Assembly: GCA_030430075.1 (NCBI GenBank)
Contig: JAUIGN010000007.1
Span: 212,458-276,457, forward strand
DNA length: 64,000 nt
DNA from: a bacterium
GTDB taxonomy: Bacteria > Planctomycetota > Planctomycetia > Pirellulales > Pirellulaceae
Direction: 5' to 3'
The translations under genes and the position numbers were made by a program. Below the pieces are notes generated by a model. That model was given only the letters and a program-made list of their open reading frames with translations, was not told the DNA's origin and made no database searches. Of this stretch, positions 30,834-41,156 are shown piece after piece. Position 1 is the first letter of the stretch. Every line of letters begins with the position of its first letter.

Positions 30834-33800
30834 CTAAACCCGACGTTTTTCCAACTGCATGTTCAAGGCCAGACCGCGAATCTCGTTGGTGAGGACGTCA
30901 AAGCTGGCGGGGGTGCCGGCTTCCAAGGTGTTTTCGCCCTTCACCATCGATTCGTAGATCTTGGTACGACCTTCCACGTCGTCGCTCTTGACGGTCAGCA
31001 GCTCCTGCAGAATGTATGCAGCGCCGTAAGCTTCCAAGGCCCAGACTTCCATTTCTCCGAAGCGTTGGCCACCGAAGCGGGCCTTGCCGCCCAGCGGTTG
31101 TTGCGTGATCAACGAGTAGGGGCCGGTGCTGCGAGCATGCACCTTGTCATCGACCAGGTGGTGAAGCTTCAGCATGTAGATGTAGCCGACGGTCGTTTCC
31201 TGCTCCATCGGTAGCCCGGTGCGGCCGTCATGCAGGCGGGCTTTGCCGTGCGGCGGCAGCCCGGCTTCTGCCAGGCAGCTGTTGATATCCTCTTCCGAGG
31301 CCCCGTCGAAGACCGGCGTGATGGACTGGAAGCCAAGCTTGGCACCGGCCCATCCCAGGTGGGTTTCCAGAATCTGGCCGACGTTCATACGGCTGGGAAC
31401 GCCCAGCGGGTTGAGCATGATCTGAATCGGCGTGCCATCGGGAAGGAATGGCATGTCTTCGACCGGCAGGATCTTCGAGATCACACCCTTGTTCCCGTGG
31501 CGTCCAGCCATCTTGTCACCGACCGAGATCACGCGCTTCGTCGCGATGTAGACCTTGACCATCTGCAGCACGCCACTGCGCAGTTCGTCCCCGCGCTTCA
31601 TGCTGTTGAGGCGGCGGTCGCGATCGTCAATCGCGTTCTCAACCGCCGGCCAAAGCTCCTTGTAGATCCGCCGTGCGTCGGCGATCAGGGTGTCGCTCCG
31701 CATGTTCCCGATCACCGATTCCAGGCGGAATTGTTGCGCCCGCTCGGCAACAAACTTGGGATCCTGGTCTCGAACCAGCGGCGTGCCGTCATCGTCGGTC
31801 AGGTTTCGGCCGAGGGCCTTTTCCATCTCTTCGATCAGCGTGCCGAAGACCTCGCAGATCTGGGCGTTGCCCTCCGTCTCGACATCCTTCAGTTCTTTCT
31901 CGAACAGCTTGCGTTCTTCTTCGGTGAGGCTCATCCGGCGCGAGAACTTCTGGGCGTTAATGACGATGCCCTCGATGCCCGACGAGACTTCCAGGGAGTC
32001 GTTCTTCACATCCTCGCCGGCCCGCCCGAAAATAGCGTGCAACAGCTTCTCTTCCGGCGTCAGTTCGGTCTTGGATTTGGGCGAGACCTTGCCGACCAGG
32101 ATATCGCCCGGTCGTACGTAGGTGCCGACCTGGACGATGCCGTTGTCGTCCAGATTCCGTAACGCTTTCTCACTGACGTTGGGGATGTCCCGAGTGAACT
32201 CTTCACGCCCCAGCTTGGTCTCACGAATTTCGACATCAAACTCTTCGATATGAATCGACGTGTAGGTGTCGCTCTTGACCAGTTCTTCGCTGATGATGAT
32301 CGCGTCTTCATAGTTGTAGCCGTCGAACGACATGAAACCGACCAGCACGTTGCGGCCCAGCGCCAACTCGCCCTGAAACGTCGCCGGGCCATCCGCGATG
32401 ACCTGTCCGGTCTCGACCTTGTCTCCCAGGTTGACGATCGGTTTCTGGTTCAGGCAAGTCCGTTCATTGAGCCCCTGGAACTTTCGCATGGGGTACACGT
32501 CCGAACCGATTTCGATGCGGTCGGCGTCGCAGTAGGTGATCTTCCCACCCCGCTTGGCCGTCACCACCATGCTGGAGTTCTCAGCGACCTCTTTTTCCAT
32601 TCCGGTTCCCACAATCGGCGGCTCGGCCACCAACAGAGGCACGGCTTGACGCTGCATGTTCGAACCCATCAAGGCCCGGTTGGCGTCATCATGCTCGAGG
32701 AACGGAATCAGTCCGGCAGAGACGCCCACCATCTGGCTCGGCGCCACATCGATGTATTCGACCAGTTCCGGGTTGACGATTTCAAAGTCGCTGCGGTGGC
32801 GGGCAATCATGTTCGCACCCGCGACAAGCTTGCCTTTCTCCACCAGCGTGTCTGCCGGCGCCACATACGACTCGGATTCTTCGTCGGCGCGGAGCCAGAC
32901 CACCTCCTCTGCCAGCTTGCCTTTGCTGACGCGGCGATAAGGCGTCACGAGGAAGCCGTAGTCATCCACGCCGGCGTAGATCGCCAGGCTGGAGATCAGG
33001 CCGATGTTCGTACCTTCCGGCGTTTCGATCGGGCAAATTCGGCCGTAGTGTGAAATGTGAACGTCACGCACTTCGAATCCGGCCCGTTTCCGGTTCAGGC
33101 CGCCCGGCCCGAGTGCCGAGAGTCGTCGTTCGTGCGTCAACTGGGAAAGTGGATTCGTCTGGTCGACCACCTGCGACAGCTCGCCGCGGCCGAAGAAGTA
33201 CTCGATGGCCGCCGAGACGCTCTTCGGGTTGACCAGGCTGCGGGGTGTCATGTCGTCGGCATCTTTGAGACTCATCCGCTCCTGAACCGTCCGACGCAGC
33301 TTGAGAAACCCCTTGCGAAGCTCGTCACAAGCCAGCTCGTCAATCGTCCGCAGCCGGCGGTTGCCCAGGTGGTCGATGTCGTCGATCTCTGCTTCGCCGC
33401 CGGAGGAGGCAAGATTCAGCAGGTACTTAATGGACGAGGTCAGATCATCCGGCCGCAAGGTCATCTCTTTTTGCGAGACGGAGAGATCCAGTTTGCGGTT
33501 GATCCGGAAGCGGCCAACCCGGCCCAGCCGGTAGCGGTTGACGTCGTAGAACTTCTCCTGAAAGAGGGTCCGCGCTTTCTCCAGCTGCGGCGGGTTGCCG
33601 GGGCGGAGCCGCTGATAGATCCGCAGCAGCGCCTCCTCATGGCTCGACGTTGCATCGTCCTTGATGCTGTTCATGATCAGTGGGACGCGTTGATCGGCCA
33701 TTACCTCGACCTTGGTGACGCCCGAAGTGCAGATCAGCTCGGCCGAGTTCTTGGAAATCTTGTTCCCCGCATCGACGATCACCTCACCCGCTCGGTCGCT

Positions 33801-34556
33801 GGAGGCCGGGTAGACGATGTCGTCAACCGCGATCTTGCCTTCGATCTTCGTAACGCTGCGGCCATCGACGATTTTCTCAACCGACGTTTCGTAGAAGGCG
33901 CGGAGAATGTCCGAATCGGAGCTGTAGCTTGGATCCATGGCACGCAGCAGCGTGACGGCGGAGAACTTACCGCTTTGATCGATCCGGACGCTCAGAATAT
34001 CCTTCTTGGTGGCGTTGATTTCGATCCAGCTTCCGCGCTCCGGAATGATCCGGCAACTGGGCAGTTTGCGATCGGATGTACCGTCCTGCTCCATGACGAA
34101 ATCGACGCCCGGGCTGCGGTGCAATTGGCTCACCACCACCCGCTCGGCACCGTTAATGATGAACTCGCCGCCGCCCAGCATGATCGGGATATCGCCCAGG
34201 TAGACCTCTTCCTCGACCGGTTCCTCTTTGTTGAGCCGCAACCAGACGCGGAACGGCCGGCCGTAGGTCAGACGCAGTTGCCGGCATTCGTCCGGTGTGT
34301 AGCGGGGCTTGCCCAACTCGTACTTGACATAGTCCAGCGTGATCTGCTTGTCGTAGCTCTCAATCGGGAAAATCTCACGGAGAACACTCTCCAGTCCGTG
34401 GTCTTTTCGTTTCTCCGGAGCGGCGTCGTCTTGGAGGAAGGCGGCGTAGCTGTGCGTCTGGATGCGCGTCAGATCGGGCGTCACCTGGGAATCCCTCCCG
34501 GTGCCAAATCGACGAACTTCCGTGGGCATCAACCGTCGTTTTGCAGTGGTAGCCAT
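30834..34556 (-). CDS. rpoB: RNA polymerase beta subunit
   Basis: The protein is 1240 residues. Recognisable parts are the rifampicin-region segment [20 protein letters not shown], the [17 protein letters not shown] motif, [17 protein letters not shown], and the C-terminal [19 protein letters not shown]. It forms the catalytic core with beta'. It is separated from rplL by 239 bases holding a candidate attenuator, and from rpoC by 135 bases that include a 14-base GC palindrome (30801-30814). The order rplJ-rplL-rpoB-rpoC is standard. Confidence 0.98.
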   Translation of the reverse strand: MATTAKRRLMPTEVRRFGTGRDSQVTPDLTRIQTHSYAAFLQDDAAPEKRKDHGLESVLREIFPIESYDKQITLDYVKYELGKPRYTPDECRQLRLTYGRPFRVWLRLNKEEPVEEEVYLGDIPIMLGGGEFIINGAERVVVSQLHRSPGVDFVMEQDGTSDRKLPSCRIIPERGSWIEINATKKDILSVRIDQSGKFSAVTLLRAMDPSYSSDSDILRAFYETSVEKIVDGRSVTKIEGKIAVDDIVYPASSDRAGEVIVDAGNKISKNSAELICTSGVTKVEVMADQRVPLIMNSIKDDATSSHEEALLRIYQRLRPGNPPQLEKARTLFQEKFYDVNRYRLGRVGRFRINRKLDLSVSQKEMTLRPDDLTSSIKYLLNLASSGGEAEIDDIDHLGNRRLRTIDELACDELRKGFLKLRRTVQERMSLKDADDMTPRSLVNPKSVSAAIEYFFGRGELSQVVDQTNPLSQLTHERRLSALGPGGLNRKRAGFEVRDVHISHYGRICPIETPEGTNIGLISSLAIYAGVDDYGFLVTPYRRVSKGKLAEEVVWLRADEESESYVAPADTLVEKGKLVAGANMIARHRSDFEIVNPELVEYIDVAPSQMVGVSAGLIPFLEHDDANRALMGSNMQRQAVPLLVAEPPIVGTGMEKEVAENSSMVVTAKRGGKITYCDADRIEIGSDVYPMRKFQGLNERTCLNQKPIVNLGDKVETGQVIADGPATFQGELALGRNVLVGFMSFDGYNYEDAIIISEELVKSDTYTSIHIEEFDVEIRETKLGREEFTRDIPNVSEKALRNLDDNGIVQVGTYVRPGDILVGKVSPKSKTELTPEEKLLHAIFGRAGEDVKNDSLEVSSGIEGIVINAQKFSRRMSLTEEERKLFEKELKDVETEGNAQICEVFGTLIEEMEKALGRNLTDDDGTPLVRDQDPKFVAERAQQFRLESVIGNMRSDTLIADARRIYKELWPAVENAIDDRDRRLNSMKRGDELRSGVLQMVKVYIATKRVISVGDKMAGRHGNKGVISKILPVEDMPFLPDGTPIQIMLNPLGVPSRMNVGQILETHLGWAGAKLGFQSITPVFDGASEEDINSCLAEAGLPPHGKARLHDGRTGLPMEQETTVGYIYMLKLHHLVDDKVHARSTGPYSLITQQPLGGKARFGGQRFGEMEVWALEAYGAAYILQELLTVKSDDVEGRTKIYESMVKGENTLEAGTPASFDVLTNEIRGLALNMQLEKRRV

Positions 34557-34594
34557 AGGCTTGCTCGCTCCGGTTCAAGGACAAATATGCTGAG

Positions 34595-34612
34595 AAAAGC
34601 AGCGCGCGCTGC
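34595..34612 (-). terminator. Candidate attenuator between rplL and rpoB
   Basis: On the minus strand GCAGCGCGCGCTGC (perfect dyad, 34599-34612) is directly followed by TTTTCTC. A second GC-rich inverted segment followed by a T6 run lies nearer rplL (about 34725-34765). An rplL-rpoB attenuator is well known in E. coli and would reduce polymerase relative to stalk protein synthesis. Confidence 0.4.
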
Positions 34613-34795
34613 GGGATCCGCGGCGGGATCCGAGGGAGGGCGCGGAGGCCTGGCGGCGACCGGGGGCGCGCAGCACTCCCTGGGAAAAAAGCACGCTCCT
34701 GCGTTGATTGCAAAGAGTGCTGATCAAAAAACTTTCACACGCGTCTCGCCCCCGGAGGGCGGGGACGGAGGCCGCGTCGTGCTCGAGAATCTGGT

Positions 34796-35203
34796 CTACT
34801 TCAGTTCGACAGAGGCACCAGCTTTTTCCAGTTCCTCTTTGACCTTTTCGGCCTCTTCCTTGGAAGCTTTCTCTTTGATGGTCGCCGGCGTGCCTTCGAC
34901 CAGCTTCTTGGCTTCCATCAGCGTCAAACCGGTGAGGGCCTTGGTGACCTTGACGACGTCCAGCTTCTTGTCGCCGAAGCCGGTCATGACGACGTCGAAC
35001 TCGGTCTGTGCTTCGGCGGCTTCGCCACCTTCGGCTGCCGGTGCGGCCATCACGACACCACCCCCCGCGGCCGGCTCGATGCCGTGAGCGGACGAGATGT
35101 AGTCACTCAGTTCTTTGGCCTGCTTGAGGGTCAAGCCGGCGATCTGGTCGCCCAGGGATTTGAGTTCTTCGGCGACTTCTGCGGTTGCGGTTTCTTCAGA
35201 CAT
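34796..35203 (-). CDS. rplL: Ribosomal protein bL12 (L7/L12)
   Basis: The protein is 135 residues. It has an N-terminal dimerisation part with [19 protein letters not shown], an Ala/Glu/Gly-rich hinge, and the C-terminal factor-binding domain ([20 protein letters not shown], then [19 protein letters not shown]). It forms the ribosomal stalk with L10 and recruits EF-Tu and EF-G. AAAGGA lies 10 bases before the start codon. The hinge is somewhat longer and richer in Gly/Ala than in E. coli. Confidence 0.97.
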   Translation of the reverse strand: MSEETATAEVAEELKSLGDQIAGLTLKQAKELSDYISSAHGIEPAAGGGVVMAAPAAEGGEAAEAQTEFDVVMTGFGDKKLDVVKVTKALTGLTLMEAKKLVEGTPATIKEKASKEEAEKVKEELEKAGASVELK

Positions 35204-35348
35204 GTGTCAGCGGTTCCTTTCTTGCCGTCGATTGCCTCCACGGGAAAGAGGCAGGTTGACGCGGGCTGTCGAGAATTGGTTTTTGATAGTTGGCTGCCGG
35301 GTACATCCAGGCTGCCGTGTTCGGTTCACAACGGGGTTGTGGCTGGTT

Positions 35349-35870
35349 CTAGTCCTCTTGCTCGGAGATCTGCTTGACCTGGCTGGCCAGGTTGGCTCCG
35401 GGTGCTTCGATCTGCGAGAGCAGTTTGGCGCCTGGTCCCAGGATCTGGCCGACGAGCATGCTGAGCTGTTCTTCCCGGTTGGGCCACTTGCTGATCTCCA
35501 GGACCTTTTCCGTGGTCAAGGCTTCGCCGTCCATGACGCCGCCTTTGGCCTGGAACTGTTCGTACTCGTCGTCCTTGTGCAGCGCGGTGATCTCTTTGAC
35601 GAGCGAGACAAAGTCTTCGCCGCCCCACACCAGTGCCATCGCCCCTTGCACGTTCTCGAAGGCGGCCGCCAACTGGGTCCCCTTCGTCGCCCGCCGGGCC
35701 AGGCTGTTCTTGATCACCAGGACATGAATGTCCTTCTCTCGCAACTGCTTGCGAAGCTCGACCGTCTTGTTGGCATCCAGGCCGATCATGTTGCACAACA
35801 GGGCGTCGTCAACACCATCGAGGCGGCGTTTGATATCGTCGGTTACGAGGTCTTTGACATACTTGCTCAT
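35349..35870 (-). CDS. rplJ: Ribosomal protein uL10
   Basis: This 173-residue protein is of normal L10 length. The N-terminal rRNA-binding domain contains IHVLVIKNSLARRATKGT, a clear L10 signature. The C-terminal helix that carries L12 dimers is at the end (LASQVKQISEQED). The gap to rplL is 145 bases and the gap from rplA only 40. There is therefore little room for the long L10 leader known from E. coli, and any autoregulatory site would have to lie in or before rplA. Confidence 0.96.
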   Translation of the reverse strand: MSKYVKDLVTDDIKRRLDGVDDALLCNMIGLDANKTVELRKQLREKDIHVLVIKNSLARRATKGTQLAAAFENVQGAMALVWGGEDFVSLVKEITALHKDDEYEQFQAKGGVMDGEALTTEKVLEISKWPNREEQLSMLVGQILGPGAKLLSQIEAPGANLASQVKQISEQED

Positions 35871-35910
35871 GCGTCACGTTCTCTCTTTCAGGGGGCGACC
35901 GGACGACGGC

Positions 35911-36591
35911 CTAGGCGGCGACCGGGACACCAGGGCTCATCGTCGAGCAGATCGAAATGTTCTGCACGTAGGTCCCTTTGACTGCGATTGGCTTCAAACC
36001 GACAATATGGTCGATGAAAGCCTGAATGTTCTCGGCGAGATTCTTGTTGTCGAAGCTGAGTTTGCCGACGATCGCGTGGATATTCCCACCCGAGTCATTA
36101 CGAAACTCGACCTTCCCCGCCTTGTATTCCTCAATCACCCGGGCCACATCCGGCGTCACCGTGCCGGCGCGAGGTGATGGCATCAGGCCGCGCGGGCCCA
36201 ACACGCGACCAAGGGGTCCGACGAGGCCCATCATGTCGGGTGTGGCGATGCAGACGTCGAAATCGACCCAGCCACCTTTGATCTTGGTGGCCAGCTCTTC
36301 CTGTCCCACCACATCGGCCCCGGCCTCCTCGGCGGCCTTCGCCAGATCGCCCTTGGCGAACACGACCACGCGTTGGGTCTTGCCGATGCCATTGGGGAGC
36401 ACCACGGATCCACGCACAATCTGGTCCGCCTGCTTGGGATCCACGCCCAGCCGCATGTGCACTTCGACCGTCTGATCGAACTTGGTCGGCTCGAAACTCT
36501 TCAACACTTCAACGGCCTTGTCGAGCAGGAGCGGTTCCAGGTTCTCTGTCTTGCCCAAGGCGGCCCGGTATCTTTTGGATGGTTTTGCCAT
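35911..36591 (-). CDS. rplA: Ribosomal protein uL1
   Basis: This 226-residue protein has the L1 features [20 protein letters not shown] and [20 protein letters not shown], and the C-terminal [17 protein letters not shown]. It binds 23S rRNA at the L1 stalk near the E site. It starts only 4 bases after rplK, indicating translational coupling, as in the classical L11 operon. Confidence 0.97.
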   Translation of the reverse strand: MAKPSKRYRAALGKTENLEPLLLDKAVEVLKSFEPTKFDQTVEVHMRLGVDPKQADQIVRGSVVLPNGIGKTQRVVVFAKGDLAKAAEEAGADVVGQEELATKIKGGWVDFDVCIATPDMMGLVGPLGRVLGPRGLMPSPRAGTVTPDVARVIEEYKAGKVEFRNDSGGNIHAIVGKLSFDNKNLAENIQAFIDHIVGLKPIAVKGTYVQNISICSTMSPGVPVAA

Positions 36592-36595
36592 TGCG

Positions 36596-37021
36596 TTAGT
36601 CCTCGACCTCGATCCCCATGCTGCGTGCGGTCCCCTTGATCAAGTTGCGGGCATGCTCAAGGTCGCGGGCATTCAAGTCCGCCATTTTCTTCTGGCAAAT
36701 TTCATCGATCTGGCTGATCGTGACCTTGCCGACTTTGTCTCGATTGGGCACTCCCGACCCCTTGGCGATCCCAGCCGCCTGTTTCAGCAACGAGGCCGCC
36801 GGCGGGCTCTTGGTAACAAAATCAAAGCTGCGGTCGTTGTAGACCGTAACGATGACGGGAATCGGCGTGCCGCTGAACTCCTTGGTTCGGTCGTTAAACT
36901 GTTGCACGAACTGTCCCAGGTTGATGCCAAACTTACCCAGGGACGTTCCGACCGGCGGGGCAGGCGTCGCCTGCCCGCCCGGGACTTGAAATTTTGCCTG
37001 ACCAGTTACTTGTTTTGCCAT
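36596..37021 (-). CDS. rplK: Ribosomal protein uL11
   Basis: This 141-residue protein is of standard length. Signatures are [20 protein letters not shown] near the N-terminus and the C-terminal RNA-binding domain ([40 protein letters not shown]). It binds the GTPase-associated centre of 23S rRNA. It lies 37 bases after nusG. Confidence 0.97.
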   Translation of the reverse strand: MAKQVTGQAKFQVPGGQATPAPPVGTSLGKFGINLGQFVQQFNDRTKEFSGTPIPVIVTVYNDRSFDFVTKSPPAASLLKQAAGIAKGSGVPNRDKVGKVTISQIDEICQKKMADLNARDLEHARNLIKGTARSMGIEVED

Positions 37022-37058
37022 GGATGCTTCCTCGCGACGCCGGTCTCAAACCGACTCG

Positions 37059-38039
37059 CTAGACTTTTTCGATTTGCCAGTATTGAATTTCGACCGGGGT
37101 GGGGCGATTGAAAATGTTGATCACGACCGTGATCAAACCATGCGCCTCGTCGATCTTGTCGACATCCCCTTCGAAGTTTTGGAAATTGCCTTCCTTGACC
37201 CGTACGTGATCGCCAATCTTGAACGGGATCGAGGTCTTGACTTGCGTCTCCTCGTCCTCGTCCACATCGCGACGCAAGATCCGCTCGACCTCGCGAGGAT
37301 CCATCGGCGTGGGCTTGCCGGCCGAACCCGTGAAGTCGCCAATCCCCGGAGTCTCGCGAACGGCGAACCAGGTGTCGTCGTTGATCACCATGTTGACCAT
37401 GATGTAGCCGGGGTACAGCTTCCGCTTGGTGATTTTCCGCTTGCCGCTCTTGGTGAACTCGGCAATGTCCTCGGTCGGCACGACGATCTCTTCGACGTAA
37501 GGCTCGAGGCCCTCCAACTTCACTCGCCGCTCCAAGGCATCGCGAATCGTGCCTTCGCGGTTCACTTGAACTTTGAGGATGTACCAGTGCTTTTCCGCCG
37601 ACTCCGCCGCCGGCTCTTCCTCGACCAACTCCAGCGGCTCGACGTCCATGTCCGGATCGTCGTCCGGCTCGCCGGCGATCGCCGGCGGTTGACTGTCCGG
37701 TTGCTCGACCCGGTCGCCCGCATCGCCGCTGATGTCGTCGCCACTCTCGGGGTCGCCACTTTCAGGGTCGCCACTTTCAGGATCGCCCGCTGCGGCGACG
37801 GCAGCTTCGGGGGGCGCTTCGGTACCCAGGTCGTCTGCCGAGGAACCACTCGCTTGCGGATCGGACGGCTGAGGTGAGTCGCCTGCTGCCGCGTCGTCCG
37901 GCCCGGTCTTGCCGGCCGACGACTCAACGGCGGCAGCATCCTCCGAGTCCGGCTGCGGGCGCGCATCGCCGACAGCGTCGTCACCGGCGGTTGCATCAGC
38001 CGGCGGAGTGTCACCGTTGGTGTGGGGCTCAGTACTCAC
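37059..38039 (-). CDS. nusG: Transcription factor NusG with a long acidic N-terminal extension
   Basis: The protein is 326 residues, against about 180 in E. coli. The NGN domain starts near residue 150 (KHWYILKVQVNREG) and the KOW domain lies at about 272-300 (FKIGDHVRVKEGNFQNFEGD). The first 150 residues are acidic and rich in Asp, Ala, Pro and Ser. They include three tandem DPESG units (residues 86-100, bases 37740-37784). The start codon is GTG with AAGG about 8 bases upstream. NusG binds RNA polymerase and links it to Rho or the ribosome. It sits between secE and rplK as usual. The extension is continuous with the frame, not a separate gene. Confidence 0.95.
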   Translation of the reverse strand: MSTEPHTNGDTPPADATAGDDAVGDARPQPDSEDAAAVESSAGKTGPDDAAAGDSPQPSDPQASGSSADDLGTEAPPEAAVAAAGDPESGDPESGDPESGDDISGDAGDRVEQPDSQPPAIAGEPDDDPDMDVEPLELVEEEPAAESAEKHWYILKVQVNREGTIRDALERRVKLEGLEPYVEEIVVPTEDIAEFTKSGKRKITKRKLYPGYIMVNMVINDDTWFAVRETPGIGDFTGSAGKPTPMDPREVERILRRDVDEDEETQVKTSIPFKIGDHVRVKEGNFQNFEGDVDKIDEAHGLITVVINIFNRPTPVEIQYWQIEKV

Positions 38040-38062
38040 CAGGGATACCTTACTTGGGGATC

Positions 38063-38527
38063 TTACTTCGTCAGCAGAACGCCGCAGAACTGAAACAGAC
38101 CGCGCCAGAACAGATCGAATCCGAACAGGATGATTGCCAGCGAAAAGATAACGAAGATCACAACGATGGAACTACGAACAAGCTCGGCTTTGGATGGCCA
38201 CGAGACCTTGTTCATCTCCGCTTCAACGGCGATGAGAAAGTCTGCGAACTTGGGATAGTTGACGATTCGGTAGGTGGCCCAGAAGCCGGCAACCAGGATG
38301 GTCAGCGGCACGATGTACTGCCACGCATCCGTGCCCAGCAGCGTCTTGCCAAGGAGGGTTTCATAGGCCCTCCAGGCAGCCATGGCCAGGACCGCCCACA
38401 GCACGCCGCAGGTCGCCTGTCGCGTTACGCGTCCCTGGCTTGGCTTGTACAGTCCAACCTGAAAGATCTCGCCCACCAGCGAACCCGTGGACATCGCTTT
38501 CTGTTTTGACATTGCACTCTGCCGCAT
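38063..38527 (-). CDS. secE: Preprotein translocase subunit SecE
   Basis: The protein is 154 residues from the ATG at 38527, chosen because GAGGTG lies 9 bases upstream; ATG 38512 is an alternative. It has three hydrophobic helices. The last helix follows the SecE amphipathic signature EMNKVSWPSKAELVRSS. This is longer than the single-helix SecE of many bacteria and resembles the three-helix form of E. coli. It stabilises SecY in the inner membrane. It lies 23 bases before nusG. Confidence 0.94.
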   Translation of the reverse strand: MRQSAMSKQKAMSTGSLVGEIFQVGLYKPSQGRVTRQATCGVLWAVLAMAAWRAYETLLGKTLLGTDAWQYIVPLTILVAGFWATYRIVNYPKFADFLIAVEAEMNKVSWPSKAELVRSSIVVIFVIFSLAIILFGFDLFWRGLFQFCGVLLTK

Positions 38528-38640
38528 TCCATGCGGCACCTCGGCTGAATAAAACGAAACCAAACGACAACAGATCCGGGAAACTCGGCGACAGGGGCCG
38601 GCGGACGACCTCCAAGTCGTCAGCAGACCCCGGCGTCAAG

Positions 38641-38713
38641 CAGGGGCGGCGGGAATCGAACTCGCAACCGCTGGTTTTGGAAACCAGTGCTCTGCCAATT
38701 GAGCTACACCCCT
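38641..38713 (-). tRNA. tRNA-Trp (CCA)
   Basis: This is a 73-base cloverleaf on the minus strand. The acceptor AGGGGTG pairs with CGCCCCT (one G-T pair), and stem CTGGT/ACCAG encloses loop TTCCAAA, anticodon CCA. The T loop is TTCGATT and the discriminator is G. It sits between tuf and secE, the position it holds in many bacteria. No rpmG gene fits in the neighbouring gaps. Confidence 0.95.
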
Positions 38714-38736
38714 TCCGTGTCTCACCTCGTCGACGA

Positions 38737-39933
38737 CTACTCCAAGATCTTGGTCACTACGCCGGAACCGACGGTTCGGCCCCCTTCGCGAATCGCGAAA
38801 CGGACGCCGTCGTCCATCGCGATGCCCTTGTGCAATTCGATGCTCAAGCGAACATTGTCGCCAGGCATGCACATCTCCGCGTCAATCAAGTTGGCGGTCC
38901 CGGTGACGTCGGTCGTGCGGAAGTAGAACTGGGGCCGATATCCGCTGAAGAACGGCGTATGGCGACCACCCTCGTCCTTCGACAAACAGTAGACTTCCGC
39001 CTCGAACTTCTTGTGGGGCGTGATCGAACCGGGTTTGGCCAGCACCTGACCACGCTCGATCTCATCCCGCTTGATACCACGCAGCAGGCAGCCCACGTTG
39101 TCGCCGGCCTGGCCTTTGTCGAGGATCTTGCGGAACATTTCGACGCCCGTGCAAGTGGTCTTGCGAGCTTCGTCTTTGAGACCAATGATTTCGATCTCGT
39201 CGCCCGTGTTGACCACACCCCGCTCGATCCGACCCGTCGCCACCGTACCTCGACCTTCGATCGAGAACACGTCTTCGATGGCCATCAGGAACGGCTTGTC
39301 TTCCTGACGTTCGGGCTGCGGAATATACGAGTCGACCGCAGCCAGCAACTCCTGGATGCAGGCGATGTTTTCCGGAACTTCCGGGTGCTCGTAAGCCGGC
39401 AGGGCGGACCCGCGGATAATCGGAACGTCATCGCCGGGGAAGTCGTATTTGCTGAGCAACTCGCGGATCTCGATTTCGACCAGATCCAGCAGTTCCTCGT
39501 CATCAACCAGGTCGCACTTGTTCATGAACACGACCAGCGCGGGGACGTCGACCTGACGCGCCAGCAGCACGTGTTCCTTGGTCTGCGGCATCGGGCCGTC
39601 GGCGGCGGATACCACCAGGATCGCGCCGTCCATCTGGGCGGCACCCGTGATCATGTTCTTAATGAAGTCGGCGTGACCCGGGCAGTCAATGTGAGCGTAG
39701 TGGCGTTTTTCGCTTTCGTATTCAACATGCGCCACCGCGATCGTCACGGTCTTCGTCTCGTCACGGACCGTACCGCCCTTGGCGATTTCGGCGTACGACT
39801 TTTTCTCGGCGAGTCCTAGATGCGCTTGCGATGACAAGAGAGCGCCCGTCAGCGTGGTCTTCCCGTGGTCGATGTGTCCGATCGTGCCGACGTTGCAGTG
39901 CGGTTTTGTCCGCTCAAAGACCTCCTTGGCCAT
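38737..39933 (-). CDS. tuf: Elongation factor Tu
   Basis: The protein is 398 residues from the ATG at 39933. The G motifs are [17 protein letters not shown] and NKCD, and the C-terminal [12 protein letters not shown] is standard. EF-Tu delivers aminoacyl-tRNA to the ribosome as a GTP complex. It is preceded by four tRNA genes and followed after 23 bases by tRNA-Trp. It is probably transcribed with them from the promoter at 41060-41087. No second tuf copy is present in this window. Confidence 0.98.
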   Translation of the reverse strand: MAKEVFERTKPHCNVGTIGHIDHGKTTLTGALLSSQAHLGLAEKKSYAEIAKGGTVRDETKTVTIAVAHVEYESEKRHYAHIDCPGHADFIKNMITGAAQMDGAILVVSAADGPMPQTKEHVLLARQVDVPALVVFMNKCDLVDDEELLDLVEIEIRELLSKYDFPGDDVPIIRGSALPAYEHPEVPENIACIQELLAAVDSYIPQPERQEDKPFLMAIEDVFSIEGRGTVATGRIERGVVNTGDEIEIIGLKDEARKTTCTGVEMFRKILDKGQAGDNVGCLLRGIKRDEIERGQVLAKPGSITPHKKFEAEVYCLSKDEGGRHTPFFSGYRPQFYFRTTDVTGTANLIDAEMCMPGDNVRLSIELHKGIAMDDGVRFAIREGGRTVGSGVVTKILE

Positions 39934-40018
39934 GTTTTCATACCTACATTTAACTGGGTGATTGCTGAAGAAATAACGGTGTTGCTGTTCTACGAAGCGT
40001 TTGCCGGCAGGCGGCAAG

Positions 40019-40091
<73 letters not shown>

Positions 40092-40240
40092 CGAATCTAC
40101 TTGTCCCGGCCGACCGGAGTAATCCGGTGGGCTCACCGGACGAAGTCATGACGCGAAAACCTTGTGGAGTTGTGGATCGAATTGCTGGTGGTGGTGTTGC
40201 CGGTGGGGTAACGGTGAACCCCCGGGGATCAACGTTCGAG

Positions 40241-40311
40241 AGCGGGCGAAGGGAATCGAACCCTCGTCTTCAGCTTGGAAGGCTGTGGCTCTACCATTGA
40301 GCTACGCCCGC
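40241..40311 (-). tRNA. tRNA-Gly (TCC)
   Basis: This is a 71-base cloverleaf. The acceptor GCGGGCG pairs with CGCCCGC, the anticodon loop CTTCCAA reads TCC, and the T loop is TTCGATT. The outermost anticodon-stem pair appears to be an A-A mismatch, with four good pairs below it. It holds the glyT position of the E. coli tufB tRNA cluster. Confidence 0.94.
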
Positions 40312-40360
40312 AGGGATTGAATGTCCGCCGTCTCCGCGTGTCGTCCGAAATACTCGTGTT

Positions 40361-40443
40361 TGCCAGTGATCGTGCTTGCCAGTGATCGATTTACCGGACG
40401 CCCCGATTGCCGGACGCCCCATTGCCGGACTCCCCGATTGCCG
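40361..40443. repeat. Short tandem repeats after tRNA-Tyr
   Basis: TGCCAGTGATCG occurs twice (40361-40372 and 40377-40388). Next come about three imperfect copies of a 15-16 base unit resembling GCCGGACGCCCCGATT (about 40394-40443). They lie in the 486-base spacer between tRNA-Gly and tRNA-Tyr, which holds no gene. Confidence 0.75.
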
Positions 40444-40723
40444 GGAACGTGACGTGGACTCAGTGCCGCGAATTCGGCTCGTCGTGCGTCGCCCAGCCAG
40501 GGAGGCGGATCAACCATAATGTCGCCGGTTTACCAAAAAATTTCCAGACCCCCCAAACCAGCCTGCGGCTTGTCGGAAGGGCAAAACCCTGATGAGGCTG
40601 CCATCAACCGCAGACTGCAAACGGGCTGAAGGACCCGTACTGAAGGACCCGTAACCGCCCCGCACGAGTGCAGCCTTACGCCGCTTCGCTGTGCTCTCTA
40701 CGCTGTACGCTGTCTTTTCTGCG

Positions 40724-40771
40724 CTATGCTTTCTACGCCCTATGCTTTCTACGCCCTATGCTTCCTACGCT
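40724..40771. repeat. 16-base tandem repeat, three copies
   Basis: Two perfect copies of CTATGCTTTCTACGCC and one degenerate copy stand just downstream of the 3' end of tRNA-Tyr. They lie in the same tRNA spacer as the repeats at 40361. Confidence 0.85.
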
Positions 40772-40797
40772 GTGTGATTTGATACTCCACCGGAGAG

Positions 40798-40879
40798 TGG
40801 GGGGAACAGGATTCGAACCTGTGAAGGCGTAGCCATCAGATTTACAGTCTGACCCCTTTGACCGCTCGGGAATCCCCCC
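40798..40879 (-). tRNA. tRNA-Tyr (GTA)
   Basis: This is an 82-base class II tRNA with a long variable arm. The acceptor GGGGGGA pairs with TCCCCCC. Stem CAGA/TCTG encloses loop CTGTAAA, anticodon GTA. The T loop is TTCGAAT and the discriminator is A. Confidence 0.95.
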
Positions 40880-40959
40880 TTCCAAAATGGCCGCAACCGA
40901 GGGCGGATTCATCTGGAAGCTGCAAAATGTGCTTCGTTTCCTACGTGCTTCGTATCTGG

Positions 40960-41032
40960 AGCCAGCGGAGGGACTTGAACCCACAACCTGCTGATTACAA
41001 ATCAGCTGCTCTGCCAATTGAGCTACGCTGGC
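40960..41032 (-). tRNA. tRNA-Thr (TGT)
   Basis: This is a 73-base cloverleaf. The acceptor GCCAGCG pairs with CGCTGGC, and stem GCTGA/TCAGC encloses loop TTTGTAA, anticodon TGT. One T-stem pair is a T-T mismatch. It is the first gene of the tRNA-tuf group. Confidence 0.94.
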
Positions 41033-41059
41033 GACAATTTACTAATTGGAAAACCAGTC

Positions 41060-41087
41060 AATATACCGAACTCGTGGTTCACTGCAA
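41060..41087 (-). promoter_or_regulatory. Candidate promoter of the tRNA-tuf operon
   Basis: On the minus strand TTGCAG (41082-41087) and TATATT (41060-41065) are 16 bases apart. Transcription would begin about 20 bases before tRNA-Thr(TGT). A TTGACT just downstream overlaps the -10 region. Confidence 0.5.
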
Positions 41088-41156
41088 GCCGAGATCGACG
41101 GTTTGCCGGCGGTCTCTCACCCCGGCGGATCGTCCGCACCCCCTGCGGTGCTGCAT

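Noticed and set aside
26709..31214. A 1501-codon open frame opposite rpoC
   Set aside because: It is the antisense shadow of rpoC in high-GC DNA and has no recognisable domain; similar long frames oppose rpoB and tuf.
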